Made by a program: the position numbers and the translations under genes. A DNA stretch of 64,000 nucleotides from Chloroflexota bacterium (lineage in GTDB: Bacteria > Chloroflexota > Anaerolineae > UBA7937 > B3-Chlor), in NCBI GenBank assembly GCA_030613785.1, contig JAUWLF010000001.1, forward strand, positions 1 through 64,000. The letters are read 5' to 3'. The notes beneath the pieces were generated by a model. It saw only the letters and a program-made list of their open reading frames with translations, had not been told where the DNA came from and searched no databases. Shown piece after piece: positions 54,362-63,867 of this stretch; position 1 is the stretch's first letter; every line of letters starts with the position of its first letter.

Positions 54362-54692
54362 ATCCCCTCAACTCCCTCCCTGACTCCGGCCTCGACTGGA
54401 ACGCGCCTCATGCCCGGTCCACGTGAGTACACCGGAGTTCAACCAGGACACAGGATCGTCGCTCAAGCGGAGACCGAGGAACCACAACGACTCACCCACA
54501 GTGTCCGTCACCTCTCACGCCGGAGGGCAACACCGCCTCCAGCCCTACCTCACTCCCGTGCGCACAGCATTGCGGCACCCGCCTCGGAGCGGGAAGCTTG
54601 GGGCACCGCTCTGCCAGTGCTCACAGAATGAAAATGTGGGCAAGGATCGGGTGGCCCGACCCTTGCCCTGATGCTCACTCAGCAGCCGTCCT
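54362..54692. other. Long spacer between dppA and dppB
   Basis: 330 bases within one operon. It carries the strong hairpin at 54638..54668, and no gene. Confidence 0.5.
54638..54668 (-). terminator. Strong hairpin after dppA (attenuator or mRNA stabiliser)
   Basis: Minus strand: 14-bp stem with one mismatch (GGGCAAGG...CCTTGCCC) and a three-base loop, followed by ACATTTTC. The weak T-tail suggests partial termination, so that the binding protein is made in excess over the permeases. Confidence 0.65.
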
Positions 54693-56663
54693 CTAGTAGC
54701 CCTTCGAGAACCGATAGGCCCACATAGCTGACGGATAGGCCGGGTTGTAGTAGTAACCCTGCACCCAATCCTGCTCGTAGTGGCGGCCCGCGGGCTGCAC
54801 CATGAAGATGTCGATAGCATCCTCCATCGCCATCGCTTGCACACCCTGGTAGCAGGCCTCAGCCTCCGCTAGAGGTATCGCCAGGCACGCCGCGATCGCC
54901 TCATCGTACCGATCATACACCTCCTGCGGGAAGTACTGCCACGCCGAGAAGGTGCCGTAACTGGCCATGTAGGGGACCACCCAGTTGTGCGGGTGGTGGT
55001 AGTCCTCGTGCCAGCCGATGATGAACAGCGGCAGCCGCCCACCAACCATGATGTCCAGATAGGTCGGCCAAGGCACGTCTAGCACTGAGATGTTGAAGAG
55101 GGGATTGACGCTCTCGACGCCGGCCTCGATGATCTCGGCCGCGGTTCTCCTCTGGTCATTGCCACTGTTGTAGCTGATGATGAAGAAGAACCCGGTGTCC
55201 CACACCTCACCGTCCATCGCGAGCTTGAACTCCTCCTCGCACTTGGCCAGGTCATATGGATACATCCCGACCAGACTCGGATCGTACCCCAGCATGCCTT
55301 CGATGATGGGGCCACTACGCCGGAGACCCTCGCCCAGGTACGCTTCCTCGATGAAGGTGTCGATGTCGAAGCAGTAGTTGAAGGCCTTCCGGTTGTGCTC
55401 GTCGGCGAAGAAGTCGGGCGGAATCCCGCTGCCGTCCAGCTCACCGCTGCCGATGTAGTCGTTGCCGCCCTCTATCTGCACCCCTTGGTTAAAGAAGACG
55501 TCGGCCGTACCCACAGTCCCCAAGTTGACGAAGGAGCGGGCGATGCCACCCTCATTGAGGACGGTCATCTTGCTGGGGTCCGACATGTCGAAGGCGTCCC
55601 ACTGGTCATATACCAGCTCATCAGCCTGGGTCGAATACTGGCGCGGTACGAACACGATGTCCGCGTCACCAGCCTCGAACATGGCGTACCTGGTGCCCCA
55701 CTCGTCCATGTACTTCCACACGGCGCGCTCGATAACGGCAGGGCCGGAAGGTCCGCCCTCCCACAGCGGCTCGGTCAGCCAGTAGTCGTCGTTGCGCACC
55801 AGGACCAGTTCCTCAGCCGGCGTCCAGTGGTCGAACATGTAGGGGCCGGTGCCGTTCATGACGTTGTACAGCACGCTCTCCACGTCCTCGGGGTCGTTGT
55901 AGTCCCGCCAGGTGGCGCAGTCGCCATCCCAGCCGCCCAACTCTGCCACCCACGACATGTCCATGGCCACACCCCAGCCGCTGGCCAGGATGTCCATCAT
56001 GGGGGCGAAGGCCACCGGCAGATGGAAGGTGATCGTCATGGCATCGTTGTCGAAGGTGACTGAGCTCTTCACGAACTCACAGGCCGCCTCGTCACCCATC
56101 TCCTCGGCGATATCCTCCATGGCCTGGTAGCCGGTCAAGGGCTCCAAGACCACCCATGACGGACCACCAGCGCGGTCCTGGATCATCGTCCGCCAGTAGG
56201 AATACGCAATATCCTCGGGCGTCAGATCCCCGCCCTCATGGAACTTGATCCCCTCGCGGACTTTGAAGTTCCAGGTCGTCCCGTCGTCTGAGATCTCTGG
56301 CATCTCTTCAGCCAGCAGCGGGACGTACACGTCGTAGTTCTCCCGCTCCCACCACACCAACGTCTCGTAGACGTTGTAGACGACCGCGTAGCTCGCCGTG
56401 TCATACTCGTAGCTGGGGTCCAGCGAGTCCGGCTCGCCGATGGTGGCAATGATCATCGCGTCAGGGTTCTTGATCTCCCTGGCCGTCGGCTCCGGAGGTA
56501 CTGGCGTCGCCTCAGGCGGTGTGGTCGGCGCCGGCGTCTCGCCCGGAGCTGGTGTGTCCGCCGGTGGCGGTGCTGGCGCGGGCGTGCCGCACCCGCCGGC
56601 GATCAGGGCCACCACCATCACAAGACTGGCGATGAGAAACCATCGCTTGTTCCTAATCATCAT
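54693..56663 (-). CDS. dppA: Peptide/oligopeptide-binding lipoprotein (SBP family 5)
   Basis: 656 residues. A lipoprotein signal with the lipobox IAGGC (lipid on C25), then a Pro/Thr-rich linker (about 27-60) typical of Chloroflexota, then the family 5 binding fold (DSLDPSYEYDTASYAVVYNVYETL; WNFKVREGIKFHEG; HWTPAEELVLVRN). It delivers peptides, or sometimes other solutes, to the membrane channel. AGGGAGG precedes the ATG. It is the first gene of the operon, behind a consensus promoter with a palindrome in its spacer. Confidence 0.93.
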   Translation of the reverse strand: MMIRNKRWFLIASLVMVVALIAGGCGTPAPAPPPADTPAPGETPAPTTPPEATPVPPEPTAREIKNPDAMIIATIGEPDSLDPSYEYDTASYAVVYNVYETLVWWERENYDVYVPLLAEEMPEISDDGTTWNFKVREGIKFHEGGDLTPEDIAYSYWRTMIQDRAGGPSWVVLEPLTGYQAMEDIAEEMGDEAACEFVKSSVTFDNDAMTITFHLPVAFAPMMDILASGWGVAMDMSWVAELGGWDGDCATWRDYNDPEDVESVLYNVMNGTGPYMFDHWTPAEELVLVRNDDYWLTEPLWEGGPSGPAVIERAVWKYMDEWGTRYAMFEAGDADIVFVPRQYSTQADELVYDQWDAFDMSDPSKMTVLNEGGIARSFVNLGTVGTADVFFNQGVQIEGGNDYIGSGELDGSGIPPDFFADEHNRKAFNYCFDIDTFIEEAYLGEGLRRSGPIIEGMLGYDPSLVGMYPYDLAKCEEEFKLAMDGEVWDTGFFFIISYNSGNDQRRTAAEIIEAGVESVNPLFNISVLDVPWPTYLDIMVGGRLPLFIIGWHEDYHHPHNWVVPYMASYGTFSAWQYFPQEVYDRYDEAIAACLAIPLAEAEACYQGVQAMAMEDAIDIFMVQPAGRHYEQDWVQGYYYNPAYPSAMWAYRFSKGY

Positions 56664-56783
56664 TTTCCTCCCTCAGAATTGTTAGTGTGTCCAAACGTCG
56701 AGCACCTGGCTACGGTATCAAAGCCTCCTGTCACCCCCTTTCTATCGCAATCTATCAACGCAGAAACACCTTCGTTTCGCCAC

Positions 56784-56812
56784 ATTATACCATGCAGTCT
56801 GCATGATGTCAA
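56784..56812 (-). promoter_or_regulatory. Perfect consensus promoter of dppA
   Basis: Minus strand TTGACA (56807..56812), 17 bases, TATAAT (56784..56789). Confidence 0.9.
56791..56805. promoter_or_regulatory. Perfect 15-bp palindrome in the dppA promoter spacer (operator candidate)
   Basis: CATGCAG-T-CTGCATG fills the space between the -10 and -35 boxes. A regulator bound here would block or twist the promoter, as MerR-type or classical repressors do. Confidence 0.6.
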
Positions 56813-57106
56813 ATCGCGTTTTTTGCCTCCACGCTTCCGTGCAGTCCCGGCTCCTGCAATGGAAGAGGCTAGCCCCGTCTAGAAACGACAGGACGGCTGC
56901 ACACAAGTCCATTGCCCCTATACCGTATACATGCGAGCACCAAGAAAGGTTCACTTGCGCCTTTGAAAACCGAAGCCCACGCAGCCCATCCCAACATCTA
57001 GGAGCCGTGCGGTGGCTATGTGCATCTGCTCTACCCTTGCGCACATATCTCTACCAGGGCTCAAGAAAGCTCGCCGTGGCTTCAAGCAAGGACCACAGGC
57101 GGACTA

Positions 57107-58969
57107 TCACAGAACCACAAGAGCAGGCCCGTAGATGGCCATGGTCAGGAAGGCATCGATCAGGACGAACACCAAACAGGCAGTGAACAGACTACGTGAT
57201 CCTCTCGCCAGCAGCGTGTAAGCCACACCCAGAGCCGCCAGCCCAGCAATGCCCACGGGCACCAGCACCTGCAAAGGCAGGTAGAGGTCCGCCGGTAGAA
57301 AAGGGACCGACACAGAGAAGGGGACGTAGCCCAGCAGAGTCGGAGTGAAGTACAGTTTGCTGGCCTGGTAGATCACGACAGCGATGGCCAACGCCAGGTA
57401 GCCGCTCGCTCTTCGTGCGCTCTCCTCCCCCAGCAGGCGACTAGCAATAAATGTCCAGATCAACGGCGGGATAACCCACAGCACAACGAAAGGGATCATC
57501 GGTACTCCTGTCATTGCGCTGAAGGTAATGTTCAGCGCAGCAAAGAGCAGATCATCAACAGTCAAGCCGTCAATGCGGTCTCTGACCACAGCAGATGTGG
57601 AGGCATAATAGACCTCACTGGGGCCGGGCTGCAGTCCATCGACCCAGCTCAGATGAAGCTGCCCACTCGTATCAGCGGCGATATTGGGCAGTCTGGACCA
57701 GTGAGAGGTGTTGCAGGCCAGTTGGTAGCCCGAAGGCTGCCCGCCAGCGAAGACAACGTTGACTATCTGGCTCTCCCTGCTTGTCCCGTGCATCACGATC
57801 GCGCTGCACGTGACGATGGCCTCCTCCGTGGACATTAGCGCCGAAGGATCCGCAATGCGCTCACTCGCCAACTCCGCGTCACCAGCGAGGGGAACCAGAT
57901 TACCATAGCCATGGGGCGAATCGTACTCAACATAGGTGGGCTTCTCGTCCATGGGCAAGGAGAAGGGCCTGGCATCGACGGCCGAGGGAGAATCGAGCAC
58001 GAAGCTGCCGTACCATCCTTCCTTTGCCCCTGACGCAAGTCTTGAGGCTCGGTATTCCTGCGTCCAGACCACATATCCGTATCTGCTGTCCAGGGCCAGT
58101 ACGGGGCCATCTCGGTCGAAACGGGGACCTGCTGGCAAGTCCAGCAACTTGATTCCAGTCATTGTCCCCACCGAGCTATCGCTGAACGGTGCGTAGTGGA
58201 GCTCCACACTTTCGTCATCGGCACCGGGCCTCTCCCACAGAAGGTGAATCCCATCGCGCCCATCGGTTCTCGCCACCGGTGCTGAGACTCCACTGGCGAT
58301 GAGTCTGGGAGCTTCAGCCGTAGGCAGCCCAGAGGACAGAGCCAAGTGGAACATGTCTCGCTCTCGACCCACGCCCTCAGTCCAAAAGAGATGCATCACC
58401 CCAGCAGAGTTGAATGTGACATCATACTCGTGACAGGGGCTACTCCCCGAGGATACGAGGGTCAGATCTCTGTCAGGCCAGCCGTCGCTGGTCAACCTCA
58501 AGTGAAATAAACTTGGAGGCTCTCCTCTCTCTTCCAGCCCCACGAGAAAAACTTGCAGGAACTGTTCACCGTCGAGGAGCAGGCGCACTCTTCTAGGCTC
58601 ATACAGCTCGATTCCCAAATCGTGTTCCTCTTCCACGACTCCCCGTTCATCCAGACGCAGATACCGAAGGTCGTAGTCGTTAGCGCTGTGGCGCAGCGTC
58701 CACAACAAGTGCACTCGCCCCCGGTCATCCACCACCAGTGGCGCTCCGCTATCCAGGCCATAGAACTCGCTCCCCACGTGCAACCCGCGGCTCCAATCGG
58801 GCGCCGCCTTCAAGCCAAGGTCCCCCACAAGATCGGGAGGGCCGATCAAAGCACAGGCGAACAGCGGACCGAACCCCAGACACGCTAACACGATCCAAGG
58901 TATCCATCCCCTGATCCTCGATCGCAAGTGGCCACTGGCACTGCTACTTGTGTTCCCGCCTGCCATCAT
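57107..58969 (-). CDS. Exported propeller-like protein with C-terminal membrane spans
   Basis: 620 residues. An N-terminal signal/anchor (WIPWIVLACLGFGPLFACALIG) is followed by some 430 extracytoplasmic residues with repeated short motifs (GRVHLLW, GVMHLFW, GIHLLW, GYVVW, GQLHLSW), spaced like blades of a beta-propeller. The end has five or so spans (about 460-620). No sialidase Asp-box set is complete, so an enzymatic role is not claimed; it may bind or sense surface material. It follows the TgpA-like gene by 24 bases, so the two probably act together. Confidence 0.75.
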   Translation of the reverse strand: MMAGGNTSSSASGHLRSRIRGWIPWIVLACLGFGPLFACALIGPPDLVGDLGLKAAPDWSRGLHVGSEFYGLDSGAPLVVDDRGRVHLLWTLRHSANDYDLRYLRLDERGVVEEEHDLGIELYEPRRVRLLLDGEQFLQVFLVGLEERGEPPSLFHLRLTSDGWPDRDLTLVSSGSSPCHEYDVTFNSAGVMHLFWTEGVGRERDMFHLALSSGLPTAEAPRLIASGVSAPVARTDGRDGIHLLWERPGADDESVELHYAPFSDSSVGTMTGIKLLDLPAGPRFDRDGPVLALDSRYGYVVWTQEYRASRLASGAKEGWYGSFVLDSPSAVDARPFSLPMDEKPTYVEYDSPHGYGNLVPLAGDAELASERIADPSALMSTEEAIVTCSAIVMHGTSRESQIVNVVFAGGQPSGYQLACNTSHWSRLPNIAADTSGQLHLSWVDGLQPGPSEVYYASTSAVVRDRIDGLTVDDLLFAALNITFSAMTGVPMIPFVVLWVIPPLIWTFIASRLLGEESARRASGYLALAIAVVIYQASKLYFTPTLLGYVPFSVSVPFLPADLYLPLQVLVPVGIAGLAALGVAYTLLARGSRSLFTACLVFVLIDAFLTMAIYGPALVVL

Positions 58970-58993
58970 CCCCCCTGGTTATGCGCATCCCCG

Positions 58994-61279
58994 CTACTCG
59001 ACTGTCAACCTTCGCGTCCGACGCACAGAGACACGTGATCTCACGAACGCAGGCATCCTGCGCACGAACTCCCGCCACATCAGCGGGCGCAGCGCCCTCC
59101 AGGCCCCTTCGGCTTCCTGCTCCTCCGCAACTCCAGCACCGCTGAGAGTGAATCGATCCCGTACGTAGAGAGCGGCGATCTGTTCCACCTGCTCGGCCCC
59201 ATGTGGAACCTGCGCGGCCAGCACTGTCGCATACTCGTACGGGGTCTGAGACGCTTCTCCTCTCACCCCCAGGACCCGCCCGTGGATACACATCCGCCTG
59301 TAGATGCTGCGCACCACAGAACCACTGTCAATTCCTCTCCGCTTCAGGGCCCAAGAAGCGGCCGCCACCACCGCCACGGTCAGTAGTAGGCCCGCCAACA
59401 CCGCGAAGGCGCGCGAGGATTCCCTCCGGCTTGACGCTATCACCGCTGGATCGCCAACATCCTCCAGATCATCCTTGAGTCGATCCAAGTCGCGCTCCAG
59501 GCGCGAGTCCACATCCCCGCCAGGCCTGTCTATCCCCGCCTCATCACTAGCATCAGGCCTCGAGATCGGCTCTTCACTTGCCGTAGGCTCGAACTCGACC
59601 CACCCATAACGAGGGAAGTAGACCTCGACCCACGCATGGGTGTCCCGCTCCCGGACTGTGTAGCCTCCAGTTTCCTCGTCCAACTCGCCGCCCACATACC
59701 CCACGGCCAGCCGGGACGGGATGCCAAGTGACCGGGCCATGACTACCATGGCCGAGGCGTAGTAGTTGCAGTAACCCGCCCGACTGTCGAACAGGAGATA
59801 GTCGATCGCATCCCGGTCTGCGGGCGGACGGTCGATATGCTCATCGTAGTCTATCGTGCGTCGTAGATACTCCTGAAGAGCAACCGCCTTGCCGTACGCG
59901 TTGTCATAGGGAGCGGCGATCTCCTCCGCCAGCTCCACAACCCTCTCCGGCAGCCTGTCTGGAAGCTGCAAATACCGACTGGCGCCCCAAGCTGGATAGG
60001 TATCCTCCGCTTCTCTGAGGCTTCTCACGTCCGACATCGAGGCCGAAGAGACGACGGTGTACGGCCGGTCACGATTGAGAGGAATGCGGCTCTTGATCAA
60101 GGAGACCGTCGCCGGTGCGGAGAGCGGGTCCCGGCCATCCTCCGCCCCGACGTCCGTGAAGCTGTATTGAATCTCCAGAGGCACGTCAACGCTCGCTGGC
60201 TGACCGATCCCGAATACCTGTCCCACCCCCGACCAGTTGGGCACGACGGTCTGCACAACGGCGTAGCGCAGCTCATACTCCCCATCACGTGGAAGATGCT
60301 TGTCCGCAGCTATCGTGGCATTGAGATCATCGGTGTTCTGCCAACCGGTCCCATCATACAGATCGTACACCGCACCCCGCCAGTACCTGCCCCCTTCGGT
60401 CTCCACCCACATCACTATCTCATCCCCCAGCTCAACCGGCCCACCCAGCGCCAACTGCTGGCCAAAGGGGATGTTCTCGTAGTCCTGTCTGTAACCCTGG
60501 ATCCCAGGGAACAGGCGGTTCCATTCATCTCCCGCTGCCCTCCACGGTCCCCCAATGCGCGTCCATGCGTCGGACAAGAACGAACTCGACGACAGCAGCG
60601 GCACTATCCAGACTGCGATCAGAACGACGGCAACGAGCAAGCCGCCATCCCGCAGGAAATGGAGGCCGATGTCTTGGTCATAGCGTGCGTTGTCGTTCTC
60701 CCATGACACTTCTTGAATGAACACGTGCAGGCGAACAGCGAGTAGCAAGGCGCAGAAGAGATACAGAACGAAGAAAGGAACCACCTTGGGAGGGCTGCCG
60801 TAGACCACCAGCAGCATCGCGCCTCCCGTAAGGCCCAGAGCTTGCCAGACCTTGTGAGCACCGAACACCATCCAGGCAGAGGCATATCCCAGCCACCATC
60901 CAACAGTAGTCATCAACAGCACGAACATCACCGGATCGGTACTCGCCTGCCCCGATACCACTATCCGTAGCCAGACATCGAACTGGTGAGCCAGAAGGCT
61001 CAGGCCATCCGCCCAGCCCAGACCAGGGGCAACGAATCTGGTCATCGCACCCAGCACCAAGAAACCACCAGCCAGAGCGCTGACCAGGTGGCTCAACAGA
61101 CGGGGCCACCGTGCCCTGGTCAGGAGGAAGCCCACGGCTAGCCCTCCCAGGCCGTTCCACTCTACGACGTAGAGTCCCTCGACCCAGCCAGCCAGTTCCA
61201 TGGCCCAGGCGATGCTCAGAAGCATCAACACGAGCAAGAGAAGCGAAAGCTTACCTTCTCTGGCCTGCAACCTACTCAC
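58994..61279 (-). CDS. TgpA-type membrane transglutaminase-like protein
   Basis: About 761 residues. Seven or so N-terminal spans (DUF3488-like), an outer region, then the transglutaminase-like core with catalytic cysteine in RAGYCNYYASAMVVMAR, histidine in THAWVEVYFP and the usual WVEFEPT end. After a further span near residue 650, a C-terminal DUF4129-like domain follows (RRMCIHGRVLGVRG...QTPYEYA). Family members may cross-link or cleave cell-surface protein. The MoxR and DUF58 genes that usually accompany it are absent here. GTG 61279 has GGAGGA just upstream; an upstream frame to 61348 is less likely. Confidence 0.85.
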   Translation of the reverse strand: MSRLQAREGKLSLLLLVLMLLSIAWAMELAGWVEGLYVVEWNGLGGLAVGFLLTRARWPRLLSHLVSALAGGFLVLGAMTRFVAPGLGWADGLSLLAHQFDVWLRIVVSGQASTDPVMFVLLMTTVGWWLGYASAWMVFGAHKVWQALGLTGGAMLLVVYGSPPKVVPFFVLYLFCALLLAVRLHVFIQEVSWENDNARYDQDIGLHFLRDGGLLVAVVLIAVWIVPLLSSSSFLSDAWTRIGGPWRAAGDEWNRLFPGIQGYRQDYENIPFGQQLALGGPVELGDEIVMWVETEGGRYWRGAVYDLYDGTGWQNTDDLNATIAADKHLPRDGEYELRYAVVQTVVPNWSGVGQVFGIGQPASVDVPLEIQYSFTDVGAEDGRDPLSAPATVSLIKSRIPLNRDRPYTVVSSASMSDVRSLREAEDTYPAWGASRYLQLPDRLPERVVELAEEIAAPYDNAYGKAVALQEYLRRTIDYDEHIDRPPADRDAIDYLLFDSRAGYCNYYASAMVVMARSLGIPSRLAVGYVGGELDEETGGYTVRERDTHAWVEVYFPRYGWVEFEPTASEEPISRPDASDEAGIDRPGGDVDSRLERDLDRLKDDLEDVGDPAVIASSRRESSRAFAVLAGLLLTVAVVAAASWALKRRGIDSGSVVRSIYRRMCIHGRVLGVRGEASQTPYEYATVLAAQVPHGAEQVEQIAALYVRDRFTLSGAGVAEEQEAEGAWRALRPLMWREFVRRMPAFVRSRVSVRRTRRLTVE

Positions 61280-61369
61280 TTTCCTCCAACATCTTGACCG
61301 GTGATCAGTAGCCCCCGGGATTCCTCGGCCGGGCCGAGTATCGTACACGCCCGGCTGACTTGGTCACCA

Positions 61370-62800
61370 TCAGCGCCACCGCAGCCGCGGATCCAGCACG
61401 TCACGCAAACCGTCCCCGATCAGATTCCACCCTACTGAGAACAGCACGATGGCTGCTATGGGCGGCAGATACGTATACCAGTACTGGAAGGCGTTGGAAG
61501 GCGTGCCGATGATCCAATTGCGGCCGACGTACAGTAGCCAGCCCCAATCAGCCAGGCCTCGACGACCGGCGAGACCAAGGAATGTGAACACAGCTACCAG
61601 GACAACCATCGCTCCGATATCTGAGGCAACTAGCACGAAAAGACCCTGTGGCACATTCGGCAGCACGTGCCGAAAGATGACATGAGGGGCCCGTGCCCCA
61701 ATGGATACTGCTGCCTCCACGTATTGCTTTGCCCGCTCAGCGAGGACGTTTCCGCGCACGAGCCGGGCATACTGCATCCAGCCAAAAAGGATCAACGATA
61801 GGATGATGATCGAGTCGACTCCGCTTTCTCCCCCCGCCCTCCCCAGACGAGTAGGCCCGAAGAAGGTCAGCATCAGCAAGGTCGCGGGCACGATGGGGAA
61901 CGCCAGGAAAGCATCCGTGATTCGCATCATCAGAGCATCCGGGAATCCGCCATAGTACCCCGAGACCAGCCCCACGATCACCCCGATGAGAGCCCTGCCC
62001 ACTGTGACCGACAGGCCAATCCGAAAGGCAAGGTGAGTGCCCCACACGATTCCATAGAACACATCGAAGCTGCGTTCCGTCGTCCCCAAGGGGTAGCCAG
62101 GGCGAGGTGGCCGGGGCTGCAGTCCGTACCCATCCTCGGGTATGGTGTAGGCATCCTCTCCCTCAGGAGGCGCGATCACTGGAGCGGCGAGGGAGACAAC
62201 CACGAAGGCCACCACGATCAGAATCCCCGCCACCAGCCCCGGACGCAGGAATCGTTGAATCCTCCGGCGACGAGGGCGCCGGAAAGCGGGAAGAGGTATC
62301 GGCTTGAAGGCATCCACTCCGGCCGGCACGACTTCGGCTTGGGCCCGTGCCGGTCTAACTGTCCCAACGGTCGCGTCTCGACCCACGAGAGCGCGTTCTA
62401 GCTCCACCCTCTCAGAGAGCGTCTCATACCCATACTTGCTGGCAATGCCGACCTGAAACTCTGCGACGGCCTCCAGCACACGCCAGATATTGACCATGTA
62501 CGGTGCATGTTCCCTCGCGCGAGACGCCCGATCGACTCCCAGATTGACCCGGTTGAGCGTGGATTCACACAGACCAAGATCCTCTGCGTCCAGATGGACC
62601 CTCAAGAGTCGCAGGGTCGAGGAGCATTCCTTCCCCAACTGCAAACAGCGCTCGTAGAGCACCCCAGAAGAGGCGGCGGTGGACCTGTCGGCCACCGAGA
62701 GCAACTTCTGACCCATGAGCCGGAGGGAATGGTAATACAGATCCAGATGCGCAAGGGATCTGCTGACGGCTTCGCGCTGACTATCGTCTGATCTATCCAC
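61370..62800 (-). CDS. dppC: DppC-type permease with long extra N-terminal domain
   Basis: 476 residues; a normal DppC has about 300. The first 170 residues are an additional all-helical domain without membrane spans (HLDLYYHSLRLMGQKLL and so on; mostly amphipathic helices), followed by a basic stretch FRRPRRRRIQRFLRPG. From about 185 it is a standard DppC with the EAA loop SIGARAPHVIFRHVLPNVPQG. The added domain would lie in the cytoplasm near the ATPases. It follows the DppB-type gene by 20 bases. Confidence 0.85.
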   Translation of the reverse strand: MDRSDDSQREAVSRSLAHLDLYYHSLRLMGQKLLSVADRSTAASSGVLYERCLQLGKECSSTLRLLRVHLDAEDLGLCESTLNRVNLGVDRASRAREHAPYMVNIWRVLEAVAEFQVGIASKYGYETLSERVELERALVGRDATVGTVRPARAQAEVVPAGVDAFKPIPLPAFRRPRRRRIQRFLRPGLVAGILIVVAFVVVSLAAPVIAPPEGEDAYTIPEDGYGLQPRPPRPGYPLGTTERSFDVFYGIVWGTHLAFRIGLSVTVGRALIGVIVGLVSGYYGGFPDALMMRITDAFLAFPIVPATLLMLTFFGPTRLGRAGGESGVDSIIILSLILFGWMQYARLVRGNVLAERAKQYVEAAVSIGARAPHVIFRHVLPNVPQGLFVLVASDIGAMVVLVAVFTFLGLAGRRGLADWGWLLYVGRNWIIGTPSNAFQYWYTYLPPIAAIVLFSVGWNLIGDGLRDVLDPRLRWR

Positions 62801-62820
62801 CCCTTAGCAAGACCACCTCT

Positions 62821-63867
62821 CTAGTACAGTCTGACTCTCGGATCCGCGGCAGCGTACAGAAGGTCGGCGATCAGGCTCGCGATTACGACGACAATGCACG
62901 TGAAGATGGCAAAGCCCACCGCTACCGGGACGTCGGTGAACATCATGGCCTCGGCCGCCGCCCGTCCGATCCCGTTGATGCTGAAGACAGTCTCGATCAC
63001 CACTACCCCGCTCAAGAGCATCGAGACCGCAACGGCGCCTGTCGAGATCACAGGTAGTAGCGCATTGCGTCGAACGTGAAGGCCTATCACCCTCCTCTCT
63101 GGCACGCCCTTGCTTCTGGCCGTGGTGACGTAGTCCTCTCCCAGGATGTCCAACATTGAGGAGCGCATGATTCGAGTCAAGAGAGCCCACTGAGCGAGCG
63201 CCAGGGCGAAGGCGGGCAGCACCAAGTGCTTGACCGCGTCCCAGAATATCCTGAGGTCCAGATTCAGCAAGGCGTCCACCGTGTACATGCCTGTGTACGA
63301 GCGAAACTGCTCCGACTGCACAATCGGTCCCGTCCAGATGCTCAGGCGCTCGGGCGGGAACCAGCCCAGCCAGGCATAGAAGACATTCATCAGCATCAGT
63401 CCGAGAATGAACGAAGGAAAGGCCCATCCGATGAAAGTCGCCCCCCGAATCAAGTGATCGGGGAAGCGATTGCGATGCCGCGAGGCGAAGCTGCCCAGAG
63501 CGAGCGCCAGGACAACAGAGGGCACCGTGGCAAACAGTAGCAACTCCACTGTGGCCGGAGCGCGCTGGAGTAGGCCTTCCAGCACAGGCTGTTGCCAAGA
63601 GGGTGAATACCCCCAGCTTCCCGTGACCAGAAGACCTAGCCAGTTGGCGTACTGGACGGGCCAGGGTTTGTCCAAACCGTGCATACGGATAGCCATCTCC
63701 ACGAGTGCAGCCTGTTCCTCCGGTGTGAGGAACTTGTCGGTCTGCGGCACGTAGACGCTCGCTCGCACCTCGACAGGAAGCTGCCACAGAAGGGAGAAAA
63801 GGATGAGGGTGACGAGGAAGATGATGATCGGTAAGGTGAGCAGTCTTCGGAGCACGTATTGTATCAC
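62821..63867 (-). CDS. dppB: DppB-type peptide permease, second set
   Basis: 348 residues, typical DppB: MIQYVLRRLLTLPIIIFLVTLILF and EAA loop TARSKGVPERRVIGLHVRRNALLPV. With the following DppC-type gene it forms a second peptide permease. No binding protein lies in the remaining window to the right, so it is probably further upstream beyond the edge, or the pair uses another one. The ATG has GGTTCCCGATG-type context without a clear ribosome site. Confidence 0.92.
   Translation of the reverse strand: MIQYVLRRLLTLPIIIFLVTLILFSLLWQLPVEVRASVYVPQTDKFLTPEEQAALVEMAIRMHGLDKPWPVQYANWLGLLVTGSWGYSPSWQQPVLEGLLQRAPATVELLLFATVPSVVLALALGSFASRHRNRFPDHLIRGATFIGWAFPSFILGLMLMNVFYAWLGWFPPERLSIWTGPIVQSEQFRSYTGMYTVDALLNLDLRIFWDAVKHLVLPAFALALAQWALLTRIMRSSMLDILGEDYVTTARSKGVPERRVIGLHVRRNALLPVISTGAVAVSMLLSGVVVIETVFSINGIGRAAAEAMMFTDVPVAVGFAIFTCIVVVIASLIADLLYAAADPRVRLY

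Larger units (their letters stand above)
56664..57106. other. Upstream region of the dpp operon
   Basis: Contains the dppA promoter and operator-like palindrome. The leader from about 56777 to 56664 has no recognised riboswitch. The left part toward 57106 is empty. Confidence 0.5.
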
